Part shown: positions 38,771-49,478 of the stretch, piece after piece
Layout: the number at the start of each line of letters is the position of its first letter
Position numbering within the stretch: position 1 is the stretch's first letter
NCBI RefSeq assembly: GCF_000063545.1
Contig: NC_009488.1
Span: 434,001-498,000, forward strand
Origin: Orientia tsutsugamushi str. Boryong
GTDB lineage: Bacteria > Pseudomonadota > Alphaproteobacteria > Rickettsiales > Rickettsiaceae
Length of the DNA: 64,000 bases
Reading direction: 5' to 3'
Program-made: the position numbers and the translations under genes
The notes under the pieces: model-generated
The model's database searches: none
What the model saw: only the letters and a program-made list of their open reading frames with translations
Told to the model about the DNA's origin: nothing

Positions 38771-39526
38771 ATGAGTATAATAATTAAAAACCTTTGCAAG
38801 GCGTTCAAATCGAAAATAGTACTAAATAAAATAAATCTTGAACTTAAATCCAAGCAATCTATAGCTATTTTAGGAAGATCTGGCTCAGGAAAATCTATAT
38901 TAATAAAAACAATAATTGGCTTAATTAAGCCAGATGCTGGAGAAATTATTATTGATGGTCAAGATATAACTAAATTATCCTTGAGTGAGAAATTCAAGTT
39001 AATGCCAAGTTGTGGGTTTTTATTTCAAGGTAGCGCATTATTTGATTCATTATCAGTAGAAGATAATATTACATTTTATGCTCAAAGATTGTATAAATTG
39101 TCTAAATCAGAAAAAAGGCAACTAGCAATAGAAAAATTAAAATTAGTTGAGCTATCAGAAGATATAATAAATCTATATCCTTTTCAACTGTCAGGAGGTA
39201 TGCAAAAACGCGTTTCTTTTGCAAGAACAATTTGCACTAACCCTAAAATAATTTTTTTAGATGAGCCTACTACAGGGCTAGATCCAATTATGGTTAATAT
39301 AATTAATAATCTAATTATTAAAATACAACAAACTCTAGAATCAACTACTATTATTATTACTCATGACATAAATAGCGCTTATAAGATTGCCAACAATGCC
39401 GCAATGCTTTATCAAGGGCAAATAATTTGGCATGGGGAAACACAAGATCTTAAAAATTGCAATAATGAATTCGTACAACAATTTATTTATGGTAGTACCA
39501 CAGGCCCCATCAAATACGATAGCTAA
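38771..39526 (+). CDS. mlaF: ABC lipid-transport ATPase MlaF
   Basis: 251 residues. Walker A GRSGSGKSI, Q-loop FLFQGSALFDSL, signature LSGGMQKRVSFA, Walker B IIFLDEPTTGLDP and the H-loop TIIITHD are all intact. With mlaE it forms the energising complex of phospholipid transport at the inner membrane. The two are adjacent and co-directional, so one operon is likely; the periplasmic mlaD-type gene is not in this window. Confidence 0.95.
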   Translation: MSIIIKNLCKAFKSKIVLNKINLELKSKQSIAILGRSGSGKSILIKTIIGLIKPDAGEIIIDGQDITKLSLSEKFKLMPSCGFLFQGSALFDSLSVEDNITFYAQRLYKLSKSEKRQLAIEKLKLVELSEDIINLYPFQLSGGMQKRVSFARTICTNPKIIFLDEPTTGLDPIMVNIINNLIIKIQQTLESTTIIITHDINSAYKIANNAAMLYQGQIIWHGETQDLKNCNNEFVQQFIYGSTTGPIKYDS

Positions 39527-39696
39527 ATTAATAATATTAAAAATTAAAATTAATAACAATAATTGTTATATAGGTTACACTTTACAATGCTAAAATTATA
39601 AAAGCTAATAAAAGTGATCTATCTGTAGCTTTAGTTATTGCTAAAAGCTTATCGGATAAGATGATAAAGCTTACATATCAAAAAAGCGTTATTTTA

Positions 39697-41457
39697 TCAA
39701 CTGATAAGCAAGTCCATTATTGCAAATTGTATTTCTTCTCTACCACGCCAACGATTAACCTTGATATTACCTATTATATCAATTGGTTTAGTGTAAGTGC
39801 TTAACAAAGCATCAAATAGCTGAGTTCTAGGGTTAAAAGCAATTGCTTTAGTTGTTTTAACTGCATTAATATTTCCCCACTCAGATAAAACACAGTGAAC
39901 ATGTTTGTTAGACAATTGGCTTGCATATTTTAATTTAATATTAGTTAGCTTAAATATTGGCTCTGGATTGCCATTACCAAATGGAGCAAGTTTTTGAATT
40001 TCATGAACAGTGTTAATGTTCAAACTTGCAATTGAAAGATCTATAGCATAATTTCTAATGTTATGACCAGTTAAATTTTTTATATCAAGTGCTAATTCTT
40101 GATTTAAAAAATTTTTTAAATCACCAATAAGATCGCGTTTAATAGTAAATCCAGCAGCCATAGCATGTCCGCCGCCAGTAATTAATAATCCTTTCAGCTT
40201 TGCTTCAGCAATTTTGCTGCCAATATCTATTCCCTTAATCGATCTGCATGATGCACGTCCTAAAGTATCGTCTAAACTTATAACAACTATTGGTTTATGG
40301 AATAAATCTTTTAATCTGCTAGCAATAATACCAATAACTCCAGGATGCCATTTATGATTAGCAACAACAATTACATTATTATCTGCTTGTTCACGAGCTA
40401 TAGTTACTGCTTCTTCAAGCATAACTTTTTCTATTAATTTTCGTTCAGAATTATAATTTTCTAATTCAGAGGCAATATTGTATGCCTCTATCTGACATTT
40501 TGTAGATAATAATTTACTACCTAGATCTGATTTTCCAATACGTCCACCTGCATTTATTCTAGGTCCTAAAACAAAGCCTAAATAGTAACAGTCAGAAGAA
40601 AATTCTGCTTCACTCATATAACCTAATGCTTTTATGCCAACATTTTGATGTTGAGCCATTATCTCAAGTCCTTTAGCTACGAACGCTCTATTTAAACCAA
40701 TTAATGCCATAACGTCACAAACTGTACCAAGTGCTACTAAGTCTAAATATTTAACTAAACTTGGCTCAGACTTATCAGTAAAATAATGTAGTTTACGCAA
40801 TGCAGATCTAAGAGCGACTAAAAACAGAAATGATACTCCAACTGCTGCAAGATAGTTATATTTGCTTGTTTCATCTAACCGATTAGGATTTATTATTGCA
40901 ACAGCATCAGGTAACTGCTCAACACTTAAATGATGATCAATAACGATAACATCTATATGCTGTGCTTTAGCTTCAGCTAAAGCTTCATACGCACTAGTAC
41001 CACAATCTACTGTAATAATTAAACTAATACCAGCAGACTTAAGCTTTTTAATAGCTGATACTGATGGTCCATAACCTTCAGTAAGCCTTTCAGGTATATA
41101 TATAATTGGTTCTATACCTAATTCGCAAAAATAGTTTTTCAATAAAGCTGAAGAAGTAGCCCCATCAACATCATAATCTCCAAAGATGCATATATGCTCC
41201 TGCTGGTTAATTGCGTGAATAACTCTATTAACTGCCTTATCCATATCAAGTAAATGAAAAGGATCAGGTAAAGCATCCTTAATAGTTGGAGTTAAAAAGT
41301 ATGATATTTGCTCTAAATCAATATTTTGGGCATATAATAATTTTGCTAAAAAATCACTTACTCCATGTTTTTGCCTAATAGTTTCTATGATATACTCATC
41401 AAACTCAGTTTTATTCCAATAATTACCAAGTACAGATTTTTCATTTATGGTATTCAT
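39697..41457 (-). CDS. recJ: Single-strand DNA exonuclease RecJ
   Basis: 586 residues, full length. DHH-family motifs: CIFGDYDVDGATSSALL, IDHHLS, and the DHHA1 end LLITGGGHAMAAGFTI. RecJ degrades single-stranded DNA 5' to 3' in RecF recombination and base-excision repair. It starts 13 bp after ruvX and is the last gene of a minus-strand cluster ccmE, DUF1189-like, ruvX, recJ. Confidence 0.96.
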   Translation of the reverse strand: MNTINEKSVLGNYWNKTEFDEYIIETIRQKHGVSDFLAKLLYAQNIDLEQISYFLTPTIKDALPDPFHLLDMDKAVNRVIHAINQQEHICIFGDYDVDGATSSALLKNYFCELGIEPIIYIPERLTEGYGPSVSAIKKLKSAGISLIITVDCGTSAYEALAEAKAQHIDVIVIDHHLSVEQLPDAVAIINPNRLDETSKYNYLAAVGVSFLFLVALRSALRKLHYFTDKSEPSLVKYLDLVALGTVCDVMALIGLNRAFVAKGLEIMAQHQNVGIKALGYMSEAEFSSDCYYLGFVLGPRINAGGRIGKSDLGSKLLSTKCQIEAYNIASELENYNSERKLIEKVMLEEAVTIAREQADNNVIVVANHKWHPGVIGIIASRLKDLFHKPIVVISLDDTLGRASCRSIKGIDIGSKIAEAKLKGLLITGGGHAMAAGFTIKRDLIGDLKNFLNQELALDIKNLTGHNIRNYAIDLSIASLNINTVHEIQKLAPFGNGNPEPIFKLTNIKLKYASQLSNKHVHCVLSEWGNINAVKTTKAIAFNPRTQLFDALLSTYTKPIDIIGNIKVNRWRGREEIQFAIMDLLIS

Positions 41458-41470
41458 AGTTTATGTTTTC

Positions 41471-41944
41471 TTAAAAATAACTTTTAGAATTCTGCATTCG
41501 TTTTAATGCGCCTTCAAGTATAATACTTGCAGCAACTCTATCATCTATAGCATTACGGACTTTTCTCTTGATATTCCCTATTTTAAGCAAATTATTTGCA
41601 GCCTTCGATGTTAACCTTTCATCACATAAAAATATTGGTAGTAATAATTTATTAGCTAACTTATTAGCAAAGTCCTTCACTCTGTGAGTTTGACTAGTTT
41701 CAGTACCATCAAGCTTAAATGGCAGACCAATCACTATAGCTCCAATGTTATAAGCTACAGCAATTTCTTGTATTTTATTAACACGATCCTGGTTAGTAGC
41801 AAGTATAGTTTGTAATGGCATTGCAACAGTATGCTCAATATTAGAAATAGCAACTCCAACTTTTTTTTCACCAAAATCTATACCTAAAATTTGCTTTTTG
41901 ATATCAGCAGCTTGAAGAAACTCACTTATGCTATTAATAATCAT
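41471..41944 (-). CDS. ruvX: YqgF/RuvX RNase H-fold nuclease
   Basis: 157 residues. RNase H-like motifs [14 protein letters not shown] (first Asp), [24 protein letters not shown] and [14 protein letters not shown]. The family acts in 16S rRNA 5' maturation and was earlier called a Holliday junction resolvase. Its ATG overlaps the end of the upstream membrane-protein gene (41941-41944), indicating translational coupling. Confidence 0.93.
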
Positions 41945-42855
41945 ACAGTTGTTTTTTCTGATTTTACTAGACTTGAGATTGCAATAAAATTACACCAAAT
42001 TTGTACATAATCACTAATCCATAAATATTTTGGATTAAAAGCAATTATCATAATAGCAATTAATATTGCTGGAGCTGAAGAAAAGGCTCCAAGCCTACAG
42101 ATATCTTTAAATGAACAACATTGTATAAAAAAATTAATTAAAGTGCCAATAGTTACTATGATTATAATTTTTTTAAATGCTATAAATATTAAAAAACCTA
42201 GCACAACTAATGGGTATAGCATTAGAATACATAATAAGATTATATTATATTTTTTTTGTAAAGCTTCAGTTAATAAGTTTTTAACATATGAGCTATCTAT
42301 TAGCAATTTTCTATTGCCTAAGATTGAATTATAAAAAATCTTAGTAGTACGGCCAGTTGAATGATCTACTATTTGAATATTATCTTTAGCCATAACAATC
42401 AAGATATTAGATATTTCAGCTCCTTTCATCTTCGACTCAGGATCAATAGCAATCAATATTGTACGATTGTCGTCTTCAATCAAATATGGCGTAGGTTCAA
42501 GTAATGAAATTTGTTGATTATCATAGTATATTTCTGGCCACTTGCTAAGTATATTAGCAATTATTAACCCTGTTTGTGAATCTAATTTATTTTTGGTTAA
42601 ATAATCATTAACATCCTTAAACATGCTTAATTTAACAAATAACCAAGCTATTGCTCCTAAACATACTATTGCTGTAATATAACGAAATCCATAACCAATA
42701 TATCTTTTCCTAATATCATTATAGAAATGCAGATTCCAAACTGCCATATAAAGGTTATATATAATGAGTTTTATTGGATTTATTATATTACTAATAAAGT
42801 TAGTTATCATAAGACAATAGTTTATTAAATACAGCTTAATGCAAAAACATATCAT
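41941..42855 (-). CDS. DUF1189-like membrane protein
   Basis: 304 residues from the first Met; Met16 ([20 protein letters not shown]) gives a start more typical of the family. One membrane helix near residue 60 ([20 protein letters not shown]), a soluble central region ([20 protein letters not shown]) and four C-terminal helices. The layout matches DUF1189 proteins conserved in Rickettsiales. Function unknown. It overlaps ruvX by 4 bp. Confidence 0.78.
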
Positions 42856-42881
42856 TATAAAAATAAATATTAATTTAATAT

Positions 42882-43277
42882 TTACTCACTTTCAGGAGGC
42901 CTATATCTCTCATCATGTTTTGCTAACAAATCATCAGCTATAAATAGTTTTTGATTCATATATCCTTTAGCAACTACTTCTTGCCCTTCTTTAAATAAAG
43001 GAGGTAATATTCCCTTAAAATAAACTTGCAACTCACTTGTGTTATCTGTGATTATAAATTTATTTTCATTAGGAGAAATTTTATTAACTGATCCATGTTT
43101 AACCTTACCACCAACTCGAATGACTACTCCTTCCTTGCTCTGCGAAAGTATTACTGTAGGAGTATAGAAAAAAATTATGTTCTGAGAAAATGCACGTAAA
43201 ATTAAAAATACACCACAACTAATACTTAAAATAAGCAAAAAAACAATTCTAAACCTAGAATTTATTTTGAAATACAT
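42882..43277 (-). CDS. ccmE: Cytochrome c maturation heme chaperone CcmE
   Basis: 131 residues. N-terminal membrane anchor (FRIVFLLILSISCGVFLIL), OB-fold domain (VRVGGKVKHGSV-like, here VIRVGGKVKHGSVNK) and the heme-attachment end LLAKHDERYRPPE in which His binds heme covalently. CcmE hands heme to the cytochrome c ligation complex in the periplasm. First gene of the ccmE-recJ cluster. The 43278-43576 spacer shows no gene. Confidence 0.95.
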   Translation of the reverse strand: MYFKINSRFRIVFLLILSISCGVFLILRAFSQNIIFFYTPTVILSQSKEGVVIRVGGKVKHGSVNKISPNENKFIITDNTSELQVYFKGILPPLFKEGQEVVAKGYMNQKLFIADDLLAKHDERYRPPESE

Positions 43278-43576
43278 TTAATAGTTTCCAAATATCGACT
43301 AAATGAAGCTATAAATAAAATAACTAATATTGTAAAACTAATGCCATAAGAAGCTACTATATGAATCATAAATGTATAATAAATTGATACACAATGCTAA
43401 TAATATATATATTATTGAACAAGCTAACAACATATATTTGATATTTCTATATGAACACGTAAAATGTTTGCATATCAAATGGTAATTATCGAAAGCAATA
43501 ATTTTAAGCACACTATTCTCTAAAATTAAAAATATTTAATTACAAAAAGCAAATTAATAAATTAAATTTTAATATT

Positions 43577-44740
43577 ATGCATAAACAAAAATTATATCGT
43601 ATAACTTATGGTAATAGTAATCCAAGGTTTGAATTAGTTGAAGCAGATATTCCTACTCCAAAAGATGACGAAATACTAATTAAACACACTGCTATCGGAA
43701 TTAATTTTCAAGATTATGAACATTATAAAAAAACTCTAGTTTCTATATCTAAACCAGTTATAACAAATAATGAGAAGTCGTTTGGAGTATACAGCAACAT
43801 CAAGCAAGCAATTAAGTCTTTTTTACATAATCCTTCTAATCAAGCTACTCAGGCTACTCAGGCTACTCAGGCTACTCAAGTAAGCAGTGATAATAATATT
43901 GCATCAAATAATACATTTAGTAATATTGTTACAATCACACCTGGCATAGAAGCAGTTGGTATAGTGCATAAAATAGGAAAATTAGTTAAAGATTTTCAAG
44001 TAGGACAACGAGTTGGCTATTGTACCGTTACAGATGGAGCATATAGCCAATATAGAACAATAAATTCTAACTATGTTTTTAAAATTCAAGATTCTATATC
44101 TGATGAAGCAGCAGCAGCAAATTTAGTTAAAGGAATGACTGCTCATTATTTGATGAGAAGAACTTTTTATGTACAGCCAAATATGACTATACTAATTCAT
44201 GCTGCTAGTAGCGCTGTTGGCCAAACAATGCTTAGACTTGTAAAAGAATATAAAGCTACAGCAATAGCTACTATAGGCAATGATGACCAAGAAAAGAAAT
44301 CTATTCTTCAAAATCTTGAATGTGAATATATATTAAATTATAATAATCCAGATTGGGTAAATCAAGTAAAAGAAATTACTAATAATAAAGGAGTTAATGT
44401 AGTTTATGATTGTTTAGGACGGCAAACTGTTTTAGAATCTATTGACTGCTTAATGCCGTTTGGATTAATGGTTCTTTTGGGTCAAATTACCGGTAGCGTT
44501 AATACAATTGATCCGCAATTACTAACTCAAAAATCTTTATTTTTTACAATGCCACAATTACAGTATTATAAACAAGATAATATAGAGCTTTTGCTTAGTG
44601 CTCTGGAAGTATTTGCTCTAATAGAAAAAGGAGTATTACCTAAAAAAGCAAATCAAATTTACAAATTTGATAACGTAGTACAAGCAATGCATGATATAGA
44701 AAATCATAGAAATTTAGGCACTAAAATTGTACTGTTATAA
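43577..44740 (+). CDS. Quinone oxidoreductase-like (MDR/zeta-crystallin family)
   Basis: 387 residues, longer than the usual 325. GroES-like N-terminus (IPTPKDDEILIKHTAIGINF, GIEAVGIVHKIGK) and Rossmann domain (LIHAASSAVGQTMLRL, with AASSAVG as the NADPH loop, and VVYDCLGRQTV). Between the first and second segments sits an insertion of about 55 residues containing QATQATQATQATQ, coded by four 9-bp repeats at 43841-43876. No zinc ligands are seen, consistent with NADPH:quinone reductases. Gene stands alone at the edge of the core island. Confidence 0.88.
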   Translation: MHKQKLYRITYGNSNPRFELVEADIPTPKDDEILIKHTAIGINFQDYEHYKKTLVSISKPVITNNEKSFGVYSNIKQAIKSFLHNPSNQATQATQATQATQVSSDNNIASNNTFSNIVTITPGIEAVGIVHKIGKLVKDFQVGQRVGYCTVTDGAYSQYRTINSNYVFKIQDSISDEAAAANLVKGMTAHYLMRRTFYVQPNMTILIHAASSAVGQTMLRLVKEYKATAIATIGNDDQEKKSILQNLECEYILNYNNPDWVNQVKEITNNKGVNVVYDCLGRQTVLESIDCLMPFGLMVLLGQITGSVNTIDPQLLTQKSLFFTMPQLQYYKQDNIELLLSALEVFALIEKGVLPKKANQIYKFDNVVQAMHDIENHRNLGTKIVLL

Positions 44741-44819
44741 AATAAATTATTAATCGTTAAAATTATTTTATTAATTGCATATTTTATTCGCTAATACTTT
44801 TTTGGTAATTATTATATAA

Positions 44820-45030
44820 TCCTATCTTCTAATATAGCTAAACTATTATAATTGTTTTATAGTAGGTGTTAGCTATATTAGGGTATTTGCCGATTATTAT
44901 CCTGATTTAAATCCTATTGAGAAAAAATTGTTTTAAGCTAAATCAAGAAGAATGAAATATTACTGTTCTAAGACTTAGATGCCCTTTTCAAAAAGGATAT
45001 AACATAACTGTTTTATACTAGGTTAATTGT
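44820..45030 (+). mobile_element. IS630 transposase C-terminal remnant
   Basis: A terminal-repeat-like segment (TAGCTAAACTATTATAATTG with partial complement at 44873) is followed by codons for YPDLNPIEKKLF and the tail ending at the ACTGTTTTATACT terminus. Several stops make it inert. The same tail occurs at 48410-48515 and 54880-55048. Confidence 0.6.
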
Positions 45031-45059
45031 ATCATTACATCGTACAATCTTTGTAAAGA

Positions 45060-45180
45060 TATGAAAACATATTTATTAGATATAGAAGATAAGTATTTAT
45101 TGAATAAATTTTCCTTAATTGAGTCTGTATTTAATGTATTAAAAAAACATCTGTATTTAGATCAGTTATTATTTTTTTAG
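45060..45180 (+). mobile_element. IS982-type transposase C-terminal remnant
   Basis: Encodes KTYLLDIEDKYLLNKFSLIE and SVFNVLKKHLYLDQ before a stop, the conserved C-terminal segment of IS982 transposases with its final Glu. N-terminal parts of the same family lie at 47964-48322. 45181-45603 is AT-rich RAGE-end-like sequence (TTCTTAACTTGC, TGTGTTAACTTATTTAG) with no gene. Confidence 0.6.
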
Positions 45181-45603
45181 TAAAAAAGGATAACTTAAAA
45201 AAAGAAGCAGAAAAAGTTAATTTTTCTTAACTTGCAAACTTTGTAAAATCTGCTATTAGCGTGTGTGTTAACTTATTTAGTTAATATTCGATCGTTAACT
45301 GTAACTGTATAAGAATTATTTCAATATTGCTAAATTGCTAATAGACTAAAAAACACAAGCAATATCACATCAGAAAATTTAAATCCAGGAATTGATTTTC
45401 AACTTAATAACTGAAATTTAGAATTGATAAACTGTATTCAACTTTAGATTGGATATAGTGTTATTTAACTCAAACTAAAATGTTACAAAATTATTTACCA
45501 TAAAAAAAGTCATAATATACATAATATATGTCAATATTTAACTGAATATTAAAATTAATAGGCTAAGTTATTATAAGTTGATTATTTTGTCCAAAACATA
45601 TGG

Positions 45604-45700
45604 GAGTTGAGTATTGCAGCAATATTTATTAAGATTTACAATAGTAGTGTTAAGAAAAATTAAGATTCCAAGTGAAGGTAGAGTGATATATAAAGATAAA
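45604..45700 (+). pseudogene. Integrase N-terminal remnant
   Basis: About 30 codons (QYLLRFTIVVLRKIKIPSEG, then YKDKYE) resemble the start of the integrase at 50211 (SLLRKIKIPNEG). It ends where traE-derived sequence on the opposite strand begins near 45700, a recombination junction. Confidence 0.5.
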
Positions 45701-45832
45701 TATGAGAGCAGCTAATATAATATAATGGCTGCAATTATATTAGCTGCAGCTAGGCAATATAGTTACTGAAAGTAAGCATTTATTATATTTAACCAGCTCT
45801 TGTATAGCATTTTACTTAAAGAGATGATTCAT
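45701..45832 (-). pseudogene. Conjugation protein TraE, 5' remnant with nonsense codon
   Basis: Starts at ATG 45832, overlapping the traL stop (TAATG). Codon 7 is TAA where the copy at 50532 has CAA. The sequence then follows traE to about the first membrane segment. It preserves AAATATAATAAATGCTT (complement of 45774-45790), the unoccupied form of the site hit by the composite transposon at 50584. Confidence 0.75.
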
Positions 45833-46167
45833 TACTTGCCAACTTTTTTGCCCAAAAGCCTTGGATATCCTAATGGAGCTGGCAATAAACCTTTAGCTAC
45901 TAAAAAACTTTTTAGCAAAAAATTCTCAGATACCTTCTTAATTTTCTTAAAGCAATAACATAGAGCAATTCCTCCAACCATAAAGGCTAGGCCTAATTTA
46001 GCATGCCTGCTGTTTAGTAGTACAATTCCTGGAGCTACTCCAGCTAGCACTACTCCCCATTCGTCAATGCTCAAACCCATATACTTCAACGGCCTCGATA
46101 ATGCCCAACATAATTTTTGATTTTGTATAATCACCTTCAGCCTCAATTGTAGCATGAGATTTCTCAT
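45832..46167 (-). pseudogene. Conjugation protein TraL, fused 5' end
   Basis: The TraL part reads SRPLKYMGLSIDEWGVVLAG, a membrane segment (IVLLNSRHAKLGLAFMVGGI) and the end KGLLPAPLGYPRLLGKKVGK. The first 20 or so codons belong to an unrelated segment that also occurs at 34510-34567, so the natural start has been replaced. TraL is a small inner-membrane protein needed for pilus assembly. The C-terminal half also occurs at 50424-50532. Confidence 0.72.
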
Positions 46168-46258
46168 GCTACTACTGTGATTTTCAAAAATTTACAAAAT
46201 CTAATGTAGAGTAACTACTTAGCTAAGTTGTTGTCAATTTTTCTTCTCCGCAACTTAA

Positions 46259-47546
46259 TTATGGCACTATTCCAGATAGTATCTCGTTCAAACAAACATT
46301 GGTACCGAATATACTCAGCATATTTTCGACAACTTTATTTGTAGCAATTGTTGCCTTATCTAAACTATGTATAGTATAAATTTTAGTTATATTAGTATTA
46401 CTATGTCCTAATATTTGAGATATTGTATCTAGTGTTTCACCATTATTTTTCATCCAAGTTGCAAACGTTCTTCTAAGATCATGTATTGTTACATTCTGTA
46501 TTCCGGCTTTTTTTCGAATCTTAGCCCATGCTCGATGCATTGTTGAACTTGATATGTGTTTACTATTGTCTGCTGAACTTGGCAATACCCATTCACTTTT
46601 TGAGCATAGTTTTCTGGTTTGCAATACTTCTATTAATTTATCAGCTAACCCTATATATAGAGTTTTACCATTTTTACTCTTAGTTTTTGGTATACACCAT
46701 ATTTTTTCGCTAAGGCTTATCTCGTCCCATCTCATTCCTGATACATTACTTTTACGTGCTGCAGTGAATAAACTTATAAATGTAAAAATTTTTCCTGATC
46801 GTTCTGCTCGCTTTTGCGATTCTGTTAATTGACTATTTCCCTTTTCTTTTAGCACGGCCATAAGTCTTCTCATTTCTTCATTTGTTACATATCTAGATCT
46901 TGATTCTTGTGCTTGTGCCTTTTTATTCCACATACAGGATTCTTTTCTAATAATCCCCACTCTATAGCCTTATTAAATATAGGGCTTAACAGTTTTAGAA
47001 TACTGTTTGCTGTTACATAGTGTTTCTTTGCTGTTTTTTCGTCAAAAAGCTTCTGAATATCTTCTTTGGTAATCTCAGATATCTTTGTATTGTATAAAGA
47101 TTCTAGATATCTCTTTACTCTTTGAGCCATTATTTTCCAACTTTTATGATAAAGACTACTATATTCAGTATATTTTACATGCACCTGTCCGAATGTTAGT
47201 TCATTCTTTAATTTAAGCCTCTTCTCTCTTTTTTCTCTTCTTTCTTTATTTATCTTCCGTCTTTCATCCATTGGATTTATTCCTTTAGCAATATCACTTT
47301 TTAACTGCTGTATCTTTTTTCTAGCTTCTGCTACCGTTAGATCTGGAAAATCTCCTATTTTTATTTTTTATAATACATGCCATTAATGTTTATTCATAAA
47401 TATAGTCTTCTAAATCCAGTATATGATATTATAAACAGTAAGTTCCTTTGTGTTATATCTCTAAACTTGATTATTTTTTCTTCTTTGGTTGGTACTTTTA
47501 TTTTATTTAATGCTGCTTGTGTAAATTTAAATACTTTTACTGGCAT
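46259..47546 (-). pseudogene. Tyrosine integrase (second type), several frameshifts
   Basis: Starts at ATG 47546 (MPVKVFKFTQAALNKIKVPT). The arm-binding domain is broken by a TGA after TGFRRLYL near 47398 and resumes as IGDFPDLTVAEARKKIQQLK. The core domain (46885-47271) and catalytic domain (46259-46960) are open in different frames: NVSGMRWDEI, NVTIHDLRRTFATWM and GHSNTNITKIYTIHS with the catalytic Tyr. It differs from the 34676 integrase. The N-terminal part with the same TGA is repeated inverted at 58357. Confidence 0.85.
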
Positions 47547-47970
47547 ATTTATCACCCTTCATTAATTTAAAATTGAAGTAATTAAATAATAACTTATTAA
47601 TTTTTAAAATTAGCTTAAACTTATAGTCTGTAGTATGGTTTTTATTGAATAGCAAATACTTTTGTAAAAATAAAAAATATTTTTAAGCGACGTTATCAAT
47701 TGAAGGTTACTCTAAGCTTATCAACTATAAATTCAAGTTGCTGGATTAAAAATTAGCACTTCAACTAGCCAAATATTAGACATAAATTTACGTTATATTT
47801 CCGCAATTAACATCAAGATATTATTGTCATATTGACAAATAATATTAATACAGCTACAGTTAAATTCATGTATCAACTCAAACGAGAATAAACTACATAG
47901 CAGATTTTATAAAGCTTATAAAGCTCATAATAGCTCTTAATCTAACTTATTTCTTCTAGTTAGTTAAATC
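47547..47970. repeat. Integrase upstream sequence, inverted partner of 57945-58356
   Basis: Nearly identical to the reverse complement of 57945-58356 (landmarks: CTAACTAGAAGAAATAAG, TGAAGGTTACTCTAAGCTTA, and the ATAGTCTGTAGTATGG segment). Identity continues into the integrase N-terminus on both sides. The pair frames about 10 kb, 48.0-57.9 kb. Confidence 0.85.
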
Positions 47971-48322
47971 ATCTTAAACATGAAAGGTATGTAATATATA
48001 CCAGTCTCATCTCCTTTCAGATAATGCATTAATATGGCTAATGGTAGCAACATTCTAGGTAATAGTTGTATTATTCTACTATAGCTTGGTAAGCAAAAGT
48101 ATCCTTTATACTTATAACTCAAGTAATATAGATAATAATTTTTACAATCCTTGCATGGAGATAAATAAAAATATATCGCTATTGTTAATAACTCAGCTAA
48201 GGACAATTTCCCATCTTTGTTCCTTTGATTACTACTTGGTATTGATCTCTTTCTCTCCCACTCTTGATATATCTTGCAAAAATTGTCTATTAAATAGTAT
48301 ACTGTTATAATACATTTTTTTA
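47964..48322 (-). pseudogene. IS982-type transposase N-terminal half
   Basis: The open part (47964-48206) begins with MSLAELLTIAIYFYLSPCKD and continues LPSYSRIIQLLPRMLLPLAI, as in IS982 transposases. The frame extends upstream to about 48320 (CIITVYYLIDNFCKIYQEW) without an ATG. The catalytic half is missing; C-terminal pieces lie at 9838 and 45060. Confidence 0.65.
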
Positions 48323-48409
48323 TGTTGGGTTATTCCTTGTTTATTTAAATTTTTTTTATAACTCAACATTCTCTCTTTGTATACCTCTTATTCTCTACAT
48401 TTATCCTAA

Positions 48410-48515
48410 TTTGGCGTTTCAAGATAAATTAAGCAGAATGAAATATCACTGTGACTTAGACATGCTTTTTAAAAAGTATCTAACATAACTGTTTTATACT
48501 GGTTTAGCTATATCA
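48410..48515 (+). mobile_element. IS630 transposase tail
   Basis: Short remnant: AAATTAAGCAGAATGAAATA (KMKYHCDLD frame) to the terminus ACTGTTTTATACTGG. 48516-48872 beyond it has a decayed coding look on the minus strand (ETRRELCYGLSSVVIGV), possibly an ISAs1-like transposase tail, but this is too weak to name. Confidence 0.5.
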
Positions 48516-48872
48516 TGCAAACGATTATATATCTTGAGCGCATTGCATTAATTTGGCACAAAGCTGTTCTGACTAGCAAAGTATAGATTGACTCTAACAC
48601 CTATTACAACACTAGATAGACCATAACACAGTTCTCTTCTTGTTTCTTTTTATTAGCTCTAGTAGTTTTAATATGCCTTATTTTTAGTGTTAAACTATGG
48701 TTATAATCCTTACTCTTACTACCTATGCGATATTTCTTGTATCAAATTCTAGGTAATAAAAGCCTTTTTTAGATTTAAGGATACATGCATAATTATTGGT
48801 AATAGTATAGTAAGTAAGGTTACAACTAGTGCATAAGATGAGTTCTTACATCTGCTGCAAGTTTTTATATTC

Positions 48873-49172
48873 TCAAATTTTTATCTTCAAATTGAGTTTT
48901 TTTTTGTTAAGCTTAATGACTTCTTTAGCAATTTTAATAACAAAATCAGGTTCTAATCTTGCCTCATAACATATTCTCTGAAAATAATTTGAATTGCTGA
49001 ATATCCATATTCTAGCTTCATGCTCATACTTTTTAGCCTCAGATGCTGCTGAAATATTAGAAGCATCAATGATAGCTTGTAGAATTATTGCTCGTCTAAG
49101 CAAGATATCAGGATTGTCAGAAAAAGTCTTTAAACGTTCAAAGGGAGCTTGGAATTTTATTACATAATTCAT
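48873..49172 (-). CDS. Small conserved-looking protein of unknown function
   Basis: 99 residues, ordinary composition, no membrane segment: KFQAPFERLKTFSDNPDILL, then LQAIIDASNISAASEAKKYE and CYEARLEPDFVIKIAKEVIK. The text around ARIWIFSNS and the helix-turn-helix-like end suggest a small DNA-associated regulator, but this is a guess. The even codon use and lack of any neighbour remnant suggest it is a core gene isolated by RAGE insertions. Confidence 0.6.
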   Translation of the reverse strand: MNYVIKFQAPFERLKTFSDNPDILLRRAIILQAIIDASNISAASEAKKYEHEARIWIFSNSNYFQRICYEARLEPDFVIKIAKEVIKLNKKKLNLKIKI

Positions 49173-49478
49173 AAGTGATTTATTAAAACCTCTAATTTAG
49201 AATTTATGTTACTATATAACACGCAATACTATAGGCACTAATACCAGAAAAAATTAACAAATATGTCAAAAAAATAGTTAATATAATATAAGTATTTAGC
49301 AAAAAAGTCGTATCTCTAATTTGTATTGTGGAATAGTTAATAATCTTAATACTTAGTTATAAGTGAGGTCTAATAGAGCAAATTATGTTAATGCTATATT
49401 ATATCACCATTATTTAGTGCAACTTTAGGATTGTAAAATAATAATTATTTTTTAGTAAACTGAAATATTCAAACTTAG

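Noticed and set aside
43841-43876. Short tandem repeats as a CRISPR or regulatory array
   Set aside because: They are in-frame 9-bp coding repeats inside the oxidoreductase.
46554-46832. 92-codon plus-strand frame
   Set aside because: Antisense to the second integrase, whose catalytic motifs are on the minus strand.
47377-47565. 62-codon plus-strand frame, repeated on minus at 58338-58526
   Set aside because: Its conservation comes from the inverted integrase repeats; the opposite strand encodes the integrase start.
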